In this document: one piece after another, positions 12,401-23,439 of the stretch
Layout of the letters: each line of letters opens with the position of its first letter
Numbering within the stretch: the first letter of the stretch is position 1
DNA from: Ilex aquifolium
Taxonomy: Eukaryota > Streptophyta > Magnoliopsida > Aquifoliales > Aquifoliaceae
Direction of reading: 5' to 3'
DNA: 64,000 nucleotides
Assembly: GCA_951799425.1 (NCBI GenBank)
Contig: OX637409.1
Location: forward strand, 23,900,501-23,964,500
The notes under the pieces: model-generated
What the model was told of the DNA's origin: nothing
Databases searched by the model: none
The model's input: only the letters and a program-made list of their open reading frames with translations
Program-made: the position numbers and the translations under genes

Positions 12401-15400
12401 GCCGAGAAGTGGCATAGGAGACCAATAAAGAAAGATAGCAACATCTAGTGGGGAGACTGATATACTTATCTCACACTCGGCCAGATATTGCTTATGCAGT
12501 GAGAGTTTTTAGTCAATTAATGCATTATCTTCGTATAGTGCATCTAGACGCTACTCACAAAATTCTGAAATATCTAAAGTCTGCACCAGGAAAAGGCATG
12601 TTGTTCTTTAACCATGGCCACTTGAGGTTAGAGGCATTTAGTGATGCGGGCAAGTTCAATTGATGATAGGAGATCTACCTTTGGATATTACACCTTTATA
12701 GAAGGGAATTTGGTTACTTGGTGCAGTAAAAAAATAGACGGTGGTAGCCAAATCCAGTGCTAAAGCAGAGTATAGAGCTATGACTTGTGGCATTTGTAAA
12801 CTAATACGGTTTCAGAGTTTGATACAAGACCGAAGAATTTCAATTGATGGGCCTATGAAGTTGTATTGTGACAATAAAGTTGCTATTAATATTGTTTATA
12901 ATCTAGTTCAACATGACAGAACCAAACATATTGAGATTGATAGACATTTCATAAAGAGAAACTAAATAAGGGGGAAGGGTGATCTGTATACTTTTTATGA
13001 AATCAGGAGATCAATTTACAGATGTTTTTACTAAAGGACTTGGTAGTAAGATTTTTCGTCCTATTTTTTGTAAGTTGGGCATGAAAAATATTTATGCTCC
13101 AACTTAAAGGGGAGTGTTAAGAGATGTCTTATATGCCATGAGGAGTATTTATGTACTTTGAGACTTATTATTATAAATACATGGGGCTAAGGGAGATAAT
13201 CCTAATCTGATCCTTGGGGCTTTCTCTCAACAACCACCACATTCTCAATACTCTCTTCCTCTCTACATCTTCTCCTTGTTTCTGTTTTCATATTCTAACA
13301 AAAACAAATACTTCGATTTCTTATTCGGTTGCTTTGTATATATTGTTTTGCTTCCTAATATCCTTAAAGTCACTGTTCTTCTTCTTTTTTTTTTTAAACT
13401 ATGGATTGATATTAACTTGCATTCCCAATGTTTATGGTCTAGGAAGAATATTGGTAAGAGTACGATACAATAAAGATACTATGATATGGAAAAATCTACA
13501 AAATAGGATACATATATGGAAGGATGCACTAATAATATACATAGGATATCATATTATATGGTAAAATTTAATACAGAGGAATTAGAAAGATATATATAGT
13601 TGAAAATTTATTGATGCAAGCAAACCTATTTTATATTGCTACAAATAGTATCTGATACACTAAAGAAATCCACATTTTATAATTGGCCGAAATAAATTAT
13701 AAACTTAATTACTAAAGTATTTCAATGGACAACTCATCTAAAACATCTAACAAATTGACACAAGACATTCAAATTAGTTTCTTGCTTTCACTTTCTTGAT
13801 GAGTCACGCGATGTGTCCTAAATGTATCAGTGGTTTATCCTCCGATATATTCCAATGTATACGGAATTATTGAATATTTATAATATATCCAAAACATACC
13901 CGGCCATCGAATACGAATACTCGAGCATCCGTGAAGTATCTCTGCTTCATAGTATATGGTGCATGGTTGTGCATGTACGTGCAAGTTAACAAGATTTTTC
14001 TCAATCAAAGATGCAAAAGATCGATGAAAAGTAGGCTCTTTCTTGTTGAGGGTCGGTACCGGTTCGAGGGTGCCTAAAAGCATATGTGCCATGTTACTAG
14101 TTTCCTAACATATAAGCTGTCCCAAATTTATACTTTGGCAAAGAGGTGCATTTAACATTTTCAATGAGCAACAAATGGTCTCACATTGGATAGTCTAGCA
14201 AAGTGGCACACCCAATTGAAATGACCAACAAATATGACATCAAATACTTCTTTAGTGCCCCATGAATTGGTTGCCACATAAGTTTGAGTTTCAAGTTGGC
14301 AAGATTATTCATGTAGAGGGAGGTACGATTTTCAAAACATAACTAGTGGTCTAGCCAAATGACCTTTCAGTTCAACCACAAGTAGCAATACAAACCATAT
14401 AAGGAAATAGCCCAAATAATGTAGATGGTATTACAAAACTGGCACGCTTAATCCTTTTTAAGCCTTAGCCATTGGGAGCCACGTCATAGATACTGACAGG
14501 ACAAGTTGTCGGGCACTTCCAGAAAATTCTCAAATGATGGCTGATTTGAGCACATCAGGGGCATCGAGCAAGCAATCATATATCAAATATGGACTGAGCC
14601 TTGAAACTAACAGTTTCTCACCCACTCAGAATATTTATAGAAAAATGCAATTGTCTTGAGAAAAGAACAACCAGAAACTTTATATGTGGTTTCTCTCTTT
14701 TCTCTTCTTCCTTTTTGTTTTTGGGGTTTTAAGACCATGCAATCTAAATATAGCCAGCATCATAACAGGTATGTTTACTATGATACAAAATTTCACTCTA
14801 AAATAAGAAAAATATCATCTCAAATGTATGAATTTGAGAATCAAAATTCAAAAGAAGACTGTCATACCATTTCCACTATTGGATTGAGATTGATCTCCTG
14901 AACTTGAAATAAAGATGCCCTTCAATATGGAAAAAATATTTATAAAAAATGGTAGAAGTATCGGTGCTGGAACTTGAAAAGTGAAGAAAAAAGAAATAAG
15001 TAAATCCAACCTGCTGCCGAGCTCGTTGGAGTTCCTGTTCAAGTTGGGTCAGCTTCATTCTGCTGCTCTCTAACTGTTGGACATAAGCCTAAATAACAAG
15101 AAAAGGAAGACAAAACTCAATGAATCATACAATGACATGATCTGTATACAAGCACAAAATCTTGCAATTCAAGATGAAAATATATGTGCGTGCATGTTTA
15201 AGCTGTGTTACGTCATGTCATCATTTTAGTGAAGCAAAAAGTAATGGGTCAAGGGCCACAATATGGACAAACATTCCATGTTCATCTGATTTAAACAATA
15301 TCTGAGGATATTTTTGAGCCACAAAAATTTATATTTTGTACAGATTCATTTGTATTATATTATCAACAGCCAGAAAGGTAAATTTCATAATAGATTTTAA

Positions 15401-17493
15401 GATTGACATGGATGACTTTTCGTACGGGAGCTCGTATGGTAAGTCGCATGATAGCATTTACATTGATGAATGGTCCCTTACAGGGCAAGGAGATAGTAGC
15501 CAACAGGAGGATCTAACGCCTTATTGTAATCCTCGGTTGCGTGAAGCATTATTTGGTAAAGCTACGAAGATTTACATTCTAGAGCCCTTAATACCTCCAA
15601 TACAAATATATCACTAAATTCAAATATCACAGAAATTTTATCAATGTTTGACAATCTCTAATTCTTCAACTAGTCCAATCTGATCTTTTCCCCCAAATCG
15701 GCCTGCCGAGAGGATTTTTTGTTTTTGTTTTTTTTTTTGTGGGGTGGGGGGCTGATTAGCCCAGTAAGCAAAACTATGAACTATATCAAAGCATTACATG
15801 TAATCAGCATTTTAACTGAACATCCGAAAATGGAATTGACAATCAATCACAACGAATGTGACAAGTGAGCTGAACAGAACATAATCAACATTTCAATAAC
15901 AAATTACGACCTAAACCAACCCCATCTCAGTAATATGACTAGTGACACCCAACCTCACTTCACCTCATTCATGATAATTAGAATGAATACTCTTTTAAAA
16001 AGAGATCTAAGTGGAAGCACATAATGAATAATCCCACTTCGGATGTTCCTAGTTAATATCAATATATGCTAGCCTCAAGGTGTCGAGAACAATATTTTTC
16101 AATTTCATGAAAATGGATTTAATCTCATCACTTGATTCTCGGACAATTTCTTTACTATCATCCCTCAAATTTTCCTCCCTATTTCCCGCCATTTTCTTTC
16201 CTTGACTGGACGCACTTTTTCCCTTATCTTCTCGACTCTCTTTCTTTTCTTTCTTCCTTTCCTTATTGTTGTCACACACACACACACTTATTGGTCTTTA
16301 CCAACCCAACTCCAACACATCCAAACATCCTTTTTTCTTTTGTAATTACATTTAGTCTTGTATCACATATCTACGTGTGCCAATTATAAGACTAGGACAA
16401 ATACATCACACCCATCAACTATAAAAACACACCGCCAAACACTCGTATGCATGGCCGCTATTGACTATTTAAATGCAACTCTTACTCATATATTAGAACT
16501 AGATTCCTCCCTTAACCTCTAGAACTAAAAATTTGAAATTACAATTCCACGATAACAAAAATTATTGTGGTTGAAATCTATATTAAAGAAAGTTGGCCTT
16601 AAGTCTAAGGGGCCAACAATGCCCATAATCCAAATTAGCATGGCAGAACCAAGAACGTTGAAATTGATAGACAATTTATCAAAGAAAAGTTGCATGTTGA
16701 TTTGATTTGTATTCATTTCAGAAAGACTAGGGATCTGCCTGCGTACATATTGACAAAGGGAGTATCTAGGACATTTTCCATTCAAGTCTTACTGTCTTAG
16801 AAAGTTGGACACGAGTAATATCTTTGCACTAGCTTGACTGGGAATGTTAGAAGTGTGAGAGTTTTATCTTCATTATGTAATGAAGAGTAATTTTGTTCTC
16901 TGAGAAATTACATGTGTTAGTACAAGTTAATGAAGAAGAGAATTAGATTTCTCTTCTCTGATACAGCAACATACTTGTCTTTCTCACTTTCCTGTCTTTT
17001 CTTTTCTAGCCTTTGATTATTTATTTTATTATTTACAAATTGAACTCACGAAAGCTTTGGAATCCTGATAATGAACAATATAAGAAAGGCAATGCAAGGA
17101 AAATAATGCAAATGGCAACATAACCCACCTTTTTTCTTAAACGGCTTTTTCTTGCAGCTTCACGATTTTGAGCAAGCCTCCGAAGCATCTGCAGAATGAC
17201 AATTCAATAAGAAAAATGAAACTAAGTCCATGAGATGTGCATCCACAATTAATGCAGATCATGAACCTTTTGATCTCTGGACTTTTCGCTGCCATCATAA
17301 TCCACAATCGCCAGTGACCCATTACTATGAAACTGCATATACAAATGCTGACCATCATCAGTAAATACTAAGGACCTGAGGTCCAGAGTGATGCAACTAA
17401 AAGTCGACAAGGGGTAGGACACAACACTCTCACATTCTTATCTTCAGTATCTGCATCAGTCGAAGTATCAGTTCTAGGACTGCCATCCGCCAT
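418..17493 (-). CDS. TGA2-like: TGA-type bZIP transcription factor, clade II (TGA2/5/6-like)
   Basis: This gene encodes a bZIP factor of the TGA family. Clade-II members bind TGACG (as-1) elements in the nucleus, interact with NPR1 and act in salicylate and detoxification responses (family knowledge). I placed eight coding exons: 17434-17493, 17267-17332, 17129-17188, 15011-15088, 14868-14919, 4939-5210, 773-1018 and 418-564. Every junction has GT..AG and the phases agree, giving 326 residues, close to the usual 330. The N-terminus is MADGSPRTDTSTD. The basic region (about residues 43-62) has the bZIP signature N50-x7-R58 in AQNREAARKSR. A leucine zipper follows (63-88), then the DOG1 domain (about 107-270, with AERCFLWLGGFRSSELLK). 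The protein ends in SSLWLARPRE, a clade-II hallmark. Introns 5, 6 and 3 are 9.7, 3.9 and 2.0 kb and contain antisense copia fossils. A pyrimidine/AG site about 40 bases before the ATG suggests a 5'-UTR intron. Clade assignment is firm; the exact paralogue is not. Confidence 0.95.
1019..1809. other. TGA intron 6, part without recognised features
   Basis: This is intronic sequence between exon 7 and a copia fossil. It contains an open frame on the plus strand (1338-1649, 103 residues) that resembles nothing I know and shows no motif. I treat it as non-coding. Confidence 0.5.
1810..4760 (+). mobile_element. Ty1/copia fossil A, 5'-truncated
   Basis: This is a Ty1/copia remnant lying antisense to TGA, inside intron 6. 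Recognisable in order are the end of integrase (about 1830-2030), reverse transcriptase (about 3190-3990), RNase H (about 4040-4480) and the start of a 3' LTR (TGTTAGAG at 4563). The order integrase, RT, RNase H identifies copia rather than gypsy. No 5' LTR, gag or protease is visible. The element is broken in many places. It resembles the fossil at 19.56-22.9 kb closely enough in the integrase-RT spacer to belong to the same or a sister family. The LTR end is uncertain, so the right border is approximate. Confidence 0.85.
2105..2722. other. unassigned insertion-like segment inside copia fossil A
   Basis: Compared with the related fossil at 19.56-22.9 kb, the copia sequence here is interrupted by about 0.6 kb of AT-rich DNA and then resumes. 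I see no convincing terminal inverted repeats, poly(A) or target duplication, so the origin is unknown. Borders are good to some tens of bases. Confidence 0.4.
5211..6476. other. TGA intron 5, no recognised feature
   Basis: This is the intronic stretch between exon 6 and copia element B. Both strands lack long frames, tRNA-like boxes or clear repeats. I see nothing in it that I can name. Confidence 0.5.
6482..6668 (+). repeat. 5' LTR of copia B
   Basis: This 187-bp LTR has TG..CA ends, a TATAAATAC box in the middle and the primer site immediately after it. It aligns throughout with the 3' LTR. Confidence 0.93.
8053..8373. mobile_element. hAT-type MITE nested in copia B gag region
   Basis: This 321-bp insertion has terminal inverted repeats: the left end TAGGGTTGTTAATCGAGC matches the reverse complement of the right end, TAGGGCTGATAATTGAGC. 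The flanks ATCAAGAG and ATCACGGG are an 8-bp target duplication with two differences. The 8-bp size and the TAGGG start point to the hAT superfamily. The interior is made of short repeats of CGAGCTC/GAGTCGA type. It has no coding capacity. Confidence 0.85.
11386..12155. mobile_element. hAT-type MITE nested in copia B RT region
   Basis: This 770-bp element splits the RT region of copia B. Its ends are near-perfect inverted repeats (TAGGGGTGCAACTCGGGCGG against TAGGGGTGCAACTTGGGTGG) and it is flanked by a perfect 8-bp target duplication, GTTCTTAT, at 11378-11385 and 12156-12163. These are hAT hallmarks. The interior has a CCA/GCC trinucleotide tract (about 11630-11730) that produces Gly/Trp/Val-rich spurious frames on the minus strand. 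No transposase is present, so it is non-autonomous. Confidence 0.95.
13115..13300 (+). repeat. 3' LTR of copia B
   Basis: This 186-bp LTR follows the purine tract AAAGGGGAG and ends in TTCTAACA. It is the partner of the 5' LTR at 6482-6668, differing at about 17 sites as counted by eye. Confidence 0.93.
13306..14867. other. TGA intron 5, 3' part, no recognised feature
   Basis: This AT-rich intron sequence lies between copia B and exon 5. A minus-strand frame at 13835-14092 (85 residues) has no motif I recognise. A stretch near 14.1-14.25 kb looks like generic intergenic repeat DNA, but I cannot assign it. Confidence 0.45.
15089..16624. other. TGA intron 3, 5' part, with an unrecognised plus-strand frame
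   Basis: Most of this intron segment is featureless. A plus-strand open frame at 15336-15617 (93 residues) has a middle part of balanced composition (IDEWSLTGQGDSSQQEDL, then NPRLREALFGKA) that looks like genuine protein rather than random AT-rich translation. I cannot place the family. It could be a scrap of a retrogene, an organelle insertion or a transposon protein. Confidence 0.35.
16625..16971 (+). mobile_element. Ty1/copia 3' remnant D
   Basis: This short copia scrap in TGA intron 3 is antisense to TGA. It shows the tail of RNase H (about 16625-16830) followed by an LTR-like piece that begins TGTTAGAAG at 16845 and seems to end at CAACA near 16971. The rest of the element is missing. 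It is broken and looks old. It is a different family from element B, judging by the LTR start. Confidence 0.7.
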
Positions 17494-18604
17494 TGTGAAT
17501 TCCCAACAACTCTCAAGTAGACAGACTGAAACCAGATTTGGTTGTTGAAAGATTTGGTTGTTGATTCTTATGTGATAGCAACGAATGCTTAATTGTATGG
17601 TACTTTACACCAGATAAAGTTTCCAATTGATTCTGCAAAGACATCTAAGAATTTAACTTAGCAGTAACAAAAACAAAGAATGATGACATAACTGACTGAC
17701 CAAAAAGCATAAAAACTTGGAATGGAAAGGAAGTATAAGAAATGAGAGCCCACCTCATTAAGAGTATCAAAACGGGTAGATCAGAATCAATTGGCTGGCA
17801 CTTGACTTTGTTAAATGTACAGCAGGATCTTCATTAAAGGAATGACATAGAGAAAAAAAAACTAAAGTCATCATTTCATTGAACAAACATATCTAGGGCA
17901 AGTCACTCAATTGCTGAATTGTGTTCAGAAATTCATAGTATATATTCTCAATGGTAAAAAGCAAAAGCTATACAATTTAGAGGCCAATAATGTAGAGGGG
18001 AATCCTATATTGGGGAGTCACTCACAAAGATTCAGAATCCAAATGCTCAATGGTTGCATCTTATGCCCAATATCTCTATGGATCAACTCCTTATGCTATC
18101 ACTGATCCAAGTATGTGCAACAGAGGAACCACGCGAATGCAAATTTTGACTTTTGAATTCAAGTAAGACATGTTCCGAAGACAATATAAACAGTTTGAAA
18201 TAAAGTTTTCCCAGTCCTATTAAGGAGTTACAACCAAACCTGTTCTATGCTAGACTAAGAGTGTTAAGTGCATATTTATATTGAATACGTATGCAAGCTC
18301 CAAATGAATGTCCTAGCACCCTATAACCAGCAACTCTGGAAAAAAGGATTTTGCCCTCCATCCAACTAAGATTGATTAGCCACCAAAGTAGTCAAATGCT
18401 CAAATGTCAAATCATCTGCTAATGTGTAGCTGACTGTCGTGTTAATCCAAGGCAGATATATCCAGCAGTATGGTACATAATGTCAAAAATCTAGAAGGAT
18501 TATCACAAGTTCAGAGTATAATTATGGGAAAAATGAAAACGTACCCACCAAGTGCTACAGTGTGATGCCTACCATGGCAATATGTATAAGTTAGAGGCAT
18601 CCAG
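17494..18604. other. TGA upstream region / probable 5'-UTR intron
   Basis: Upstream of the TGA start codon the minus strand carries a TTTCAG acceptor-like site about 40 bases before the ATG, so the true first exon may lie further up. Beyond that, only AT-rich DNA with no coding frame is visible. The promoter cannot be located from sequence alone. Confidence 0.4.
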
Positions 18605-18720
18605 CCCAATGTTAGGTCTACGACCTTAGATTGGAAATTTCGTGACTTGGACCATAGCTCATTTAGTGTTTTGAAGACGACATTACTTCAGGTTCTCTAG
18701 TACATCAAAATTTTACCAAT
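18605..18720 (+). mobile_element. LTR-like fragment
   Basis: About 110 bases starting TGTTAGGTCTA match a stretch at about 23455-23570, sharing GACCTTAGATTG and TTGAAGACGACATTA. The other copy follows a purine-rich tract typical of LTR-element 3' ends, so both are probably LTR scraps of one family. Only this short piece remains here. Confidence 0.5.
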
Positions 18721-18738
18721 GGTCCACTGATTATCTAA

Positions 18739-18830
18739 GAAGCACAAACACAGACACGGATACGACGCGGACACGCTGACAAGCTATTTTTAAAAAAAGT
18801 AGGGCACAGACACGTTAGGGGACTCGCTAA

Positions 18831-18901
<71 letters not shown>

Positions 18902-19559
18902 TATGATAAAATAAATATATTTTAAGGATAATCATCTAATTCATTCTTATCTTAATTTTAACAATTCACATCACGATATCACCAAATAAAAAAATACCAA
19001 ATATACCGATACACATTCATCATAAACATTCATAATCCAATAATCAATGACTGCTAAAATTTTTATTTTCAAAAAATATTTCAATTCGGAATCCTGATTT
19101 TCATTCAATTTCAAAGAGCTCTAATTTCATAATCCTATTTTTCATCAAATCACTTTCATATAACAAGTTTATTTCATTTGTATATAATTTCATAATCGTG
19201 TCCAAAATTATATTTATATCAGTGTCTTATGTTCGTGTAGTGATTGTAACTCTTTTATTATATATCTTTGACCCTTATCTCTCTAATATTACAAACAAAA
19301 TTCTCAAATTTATAAAGTTATTTAACAAGATTTAAAAAGTTTGAAAAAAAAACCCAAAACATATCCTCTGTTGTGTTGGTCGCATGTCCCCTAACGTGTC
19401 TTGAGCGTGCCGGTCACGTGTCTCTCAATATGTTTGGAAAAAATATAACAATAAAAAAATCAGACACTCATTTTAGCATGTTTGAGTGTGTCCAAAGCGT
19501 GTTTGTGTCTCAGATGTGTCCGACACAACACTCTGGCCAAAATTAAGTGTCCGTGCTTC
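18739..19559. mobile_element. TIR element of unknown superfamily, non-autonomous
   Basis: This 0.82-kb unit is bounded by short inverted repeats (GAAGCAC at the left, GTGCTTC at the right) with subterminal GACACG/GTGTCCG motifs repeated at both ends. The interior contains a long (AT)n tract and no coding frame. I could not find a clear target duplication, so the superfamily stays open. It directly abuts the left end of copia fossil C. Confidence 0.6.
18837..18898. repeat. (AT)n microsatellite
   Basis: An uninterrupted alternating TA/AT run of about 60 bases lies inside the TIR element. It gives rise to a meaningless Ile-Tyr repeat frame on the minus strand. Confidence 0.97.
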
Positions 19560-22500
19560 CTAGCTGCTTATCATGATGATCTCTCTCAGTTTCGCCAGCT
19601 CATCCAACAGTTATCTTTACTTTCTACACATTTATCTGTTCCTACAACCGGTCTTGCTAGTGGAGGTAACTCTGTATGTGGTTACTCAACCTTCTTCGTC
19701 ATCTTGGATCATTGATTCTGGAATTAGTGCTCATATATCTAGTATTTCTTCCCTATTCTCTAATTTTCATTCGTCTAACTCAAGTATTGTGTTAGCTGAC
19801 TACTCAGTCTATGCCAATAACATCTAGTTTGTTTGTTCTTAATTTTTCATTTAAATTGAGTGAGTCAATTAACTAAGACCTTACAGTGTTCAACAACGTT
19901 CTCTCCATCTTCTTGTATTTTTTATGACCTCAAGACGAAGAAAGTGATTGGTTTGAGATATGAGAATAATGGCATTTACTACTTAGATTCTAGTGGTTCT
20001 ATTCCTGCCTTGAGTGTTATCGTGTCTCCTCTTCAACGACACTTCCAACTAGGTCATCCCTCATCGCAAAATTTGTGTTCGAATATAAGGTTTGTCAATT
20101 AAGCAAGCATCACTGTAGTTTTTTTCCTCCTAGTTCTTCAAGTCGTCAGTCTAATCCTTTCCATGTTGTTCATAAAGGCATTTAGGGTCCTACGAGAGTC
20201 AAAAATATTTCTGATTTTCAGTATTTTATAATTTTTGTTGATGATTTCTCTCATATGACTTGGTTATTTCTTATGAAAGACAGATATGAATTGCTTAAAG
20301 TCTTTAAAACTTTTTATAATGAAATTTTGCTTCATTTTGATATACAAATTAAAGTTCTTCGGTCTGACAATGCTCGTGAGTATACTCAATTGTTTATGAA
20401 AACCTTTTGTGTTGACCATGACATTATCCATCAAACTACTTGTCGTCCGCATACCTCCTAACAAAATTTTATTGCCGAACGTAAATACGTCATTTGTTGG
20501 ATGTTGTCAGCACCTTAATGTTTAACATAATGCCATATTGGACTGATGTTGTGCTTACTTCAGTTTATCTCATTAATCGCATACCTTCCCCCATTTTGGA
20601 CAATAAGTCTCCTTTTTCATTGCTCTATCATGTTAACTTTTATTTGGTCTCACTTCTCGTGTCTTTGATTGTATTACATTTGTTCATCTTTTTAGTCCTA
20701 GACGGGATAAACTTTTTCCTCGCTCGATCAAGTATTTTTTTTTTTGGAATATTCTCATACTTATAAAAGTTATCACTACTATGACCCTATTTTTAGCCGA
20801 TACTATATCAAGGCTAATGTTATCTTTTTTGAGTCATCTTCCTTCTTTTCCGTTAGGAAATACTCTTACCCCAGTTTTAGCCTTTCCCAATCAATGGAAA
20901 CTCTTATTGCCTATTGTACAAGATTGTGTATTTTCTTCCTCCCTGATTACTACTCCTCTCTTGTAGGTTTATTGGCGTTCCAAGAACAGATAGGTTATTA
21001 CATATGCTCTAGCTCCAGAGCCAGCACCTAATTTTACTAAGGTCCTGCCCTCTGAGCCGTCACCTAGTTCATCCTCACCTGATTTACCTATTGTATTAAG
21101 GAAAGGTACCCGTACCTGTAATAAGCATCTCATTTCTAATTTTGTTTCTTTGCATTAGTTTTCTTTATCCTTCCGTTGTTTTGAATCAACTCTATATTTT
21201 GTGTTTGTTTCTAGCTCCTTAAATAGGTATTAACATCTCTTAGTTGAAAATTGACTATAAATAAGGAAATGAAAGCCATTTATGAGAATTGGATATAGGA
21301 CCTTACTTCTCTTCCTTCTAGTAAGCAACCAATCAATTGTCGTTGGGTCTACATAGTTAAATATCATCCTAATGGTTCAATTGAGTGTTTGAAGGCACAT
21401 TTGGTTGCCAAAGGTAACACTCAGACATATAGTGTGGATTACTATAAAACTTTTTCCTCTGTTACCCATCTTAACTCTGTTAAAGTTCTTATTTCTATTG
21501 CAGTTAGTTGTGATTGACGTTCACATCAACTGCACATCAATAACGCTTTTTTACATTGAGACCTACTAGAGGAGGAATATATAGTACAACCTCCAAGTTG
21601 GTAAGGAAGAATTAGTGTGTTGTCTGAAGAAAGCATTATATGGCCTGAAACAATCACCACGTAATTGGCTTGATAAGTTCAATATTGTTGTACTTAGTAT
21701 GGTTTTCAGTGGTCCACATACACAATAACTATCAAGCCAATCACGTGGTATTGTCCACTTCAAAGTCCATTTAGGAAAGCAATTTCATACCAAAGATTTA
21801 GGTATTCTTCGATATTTTCTTGAAATCGAGGTTGTTTGGTCAAAAGAAGGCATTAATTTTTTCCAACAGAAGTGTGTATTGGATTTATTACCTGAGACTA
21901 GGTGCACGTTTAGCTGATACTCCTATGGACTTTACAGTTAAATTAGATGCTGAGAGTAGCAAATTTATTGATGATGTAGGGCACTGTCGGAGGTTGGTTG
22001 ATAAGCTGATTTATCTTACAGTTACACGTCTTGATATTACCTATGTTGTTAGTTTAACCTTATTGGGAGGCCCTCTGTCGTATTCTTCCGTATCTGAAAG
22101 GAGCATCATGGACTTGTCAAATGCTTAGTAAAGAATCCGTTAAAAAACATAGGTCAAAAGGATATAATTTATCCACATCGGCTTAGTTCAAGTCGCAGTT
22201 AAACCATTAACAACTCGAGGAATTTATGATTATTATATCGCCCTTCATCATTCATGATTGTTACTGGCTTCTTTGATGTTGACCAGATAGGTAGTCATAT
22301 TGACAGAAGATCTAACTCAGGTTACTGTACATTTATTGGTGGTAATCTTGTTACTTGGCGTAGCAAAGAAGCAAAATGTGGTTTCCCGTTCAAGTGCAAA
22401 GGCTGAATACAAGGCTATGACTCATACTGTGTGTGAGATGTTGTGGGTTCGTTCTCTCCTTCATGATATGGGTAACAATGTGTCTTGTCCTATGGAGATG

Positions 22501-22915
22501 CATTGTAATGGCCAGACAGCTATTTTCATCGCCAATAATCTGATATTTCATGAGAGAACCAAACACATCGAAGTGGATTGTCATTTTGTCCGAGATCTCT
22601 TGATGCGTAACGAGATTATCACACCATACATCAAGTCTAGTAATCAGTTGAGTGATATCCTTACCAAACCATTAACTCGATCAGTCTTTAATAATGTTCG
22701 CTCTAAGTTAGGTATCTTTGATCTATATGTTCCAACTTAAAGGGAAGTATTAGAGTTCTTATTTTATATTTTGAGTAGTGAAGGGTAGTAATGTAATTCT
22801 CATAATATCAGTTTAGTCTAAATAAGAGAGTGTAGGGCAACATAGCCCACACAGAGATTATTTTCATCTTCTTTCTTTTCCTTTTCCGTTATCTTCTTCT
22901 CTCCTTCTTTTAACA
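19560..22915 (+). mobile_element. Ty1/copia fossil C, 5'-truncated
   Basis: This copia remnant lies upstream of the TGA coding region, again on the plus strand. In order I see the gag end with protease (about 19570-19830), the GAG-pre-integrase segment (about 19920-20100), integrase (about 20160-20620), RT (about 21230-21830), RNase H (about 22300-22720) and a 3' LTR of about 168 bp (about 22748-22915, ending TTTTAACA). No 5' LTR is seen and the left border meets a TIR element. It is broken in many places and looks old. It is closely related to fossil A. Confidence 0.88.
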
Positions 22916-23439
22916 AAGTATTGTAGTTTTTACGTATTATTATTAACACTGGATAGTCCTTGATCTTTGGTTAGTTTCTCAAACTAATCTCACCTTGTAC
23001 TTATTGAATATCTTCATCGTCCTACTAATGATATAAATATGTTTCCATGTAGCATTTAGTGAGAAATTTAGTTTCTTGGAACTTATTACTTAAATTTGTA
23101 TTAGACAAGTTCTTGGATCATTGTGGCTATTTCCAACAAAAAAGGGGCAGAAAGGAACTCCGTGGTTTTGATTTTCTTTGCTTGCTTGTAGGTCTAGAGA
23201 CCGATGGAAATTCTTGGTAGCTCTCTCAAGCAAACTCTCTGGGCATTGATGAAGACATCTAAAGCATCAAAACGGGAAGATATGAATTTTGAGGAGGAGC
23301 CGCCTCACAGCTAAGCACACATTGTTAGAGTAAGTTGTTCATTGTATTTACTGTTTCAATTTCAAGTCACCATGTAGTGAGGATTGCTAGGTATTGTTGT
23401 GTGCACAACCCATTTGGTTTTTGTCATAAAAATGCCAAA

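Larger units (their letters stand above)
6482..13300 (+). mobile_element. Ty1/copia element B, full-length layout, fossil, with two nested MITEs
   Basis: This is a complete-layout copia retrotransposon in intron 5 of TGA, antisense to the host gene. It has two LTRs (6482-6668 and 13115-13300), both starting TGTTAAGAG and ending TTCTAACA. A methionine-tRNA type primer site (TGGTATCAGAG) lies directly after the 5' LTR and a purine tract (AAAGGGGAG) directly before the 3' LTR. The interior holds gag (from about 7830), protease (about 9230), integrase (about 9500-10110), RT (about 10840 onward, split by a MITE) and RNase H (about 12430-12965). Flanking 5-bp sequences are GAAAC and AAAAC, four of five matching, as expected for an aged target duplication. 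The coding region is broken in many places. By eye the LTRs differ at roughly 9% of sites, meaning an insertion several million years old at usual plant LTR rates. Confidence 0.93.

Noticed and set aside
18735-18935. Ile-Tyr repeat frame on the minus strand
   Set aside because: It is a direct translation of the (AT)n microsatellite.
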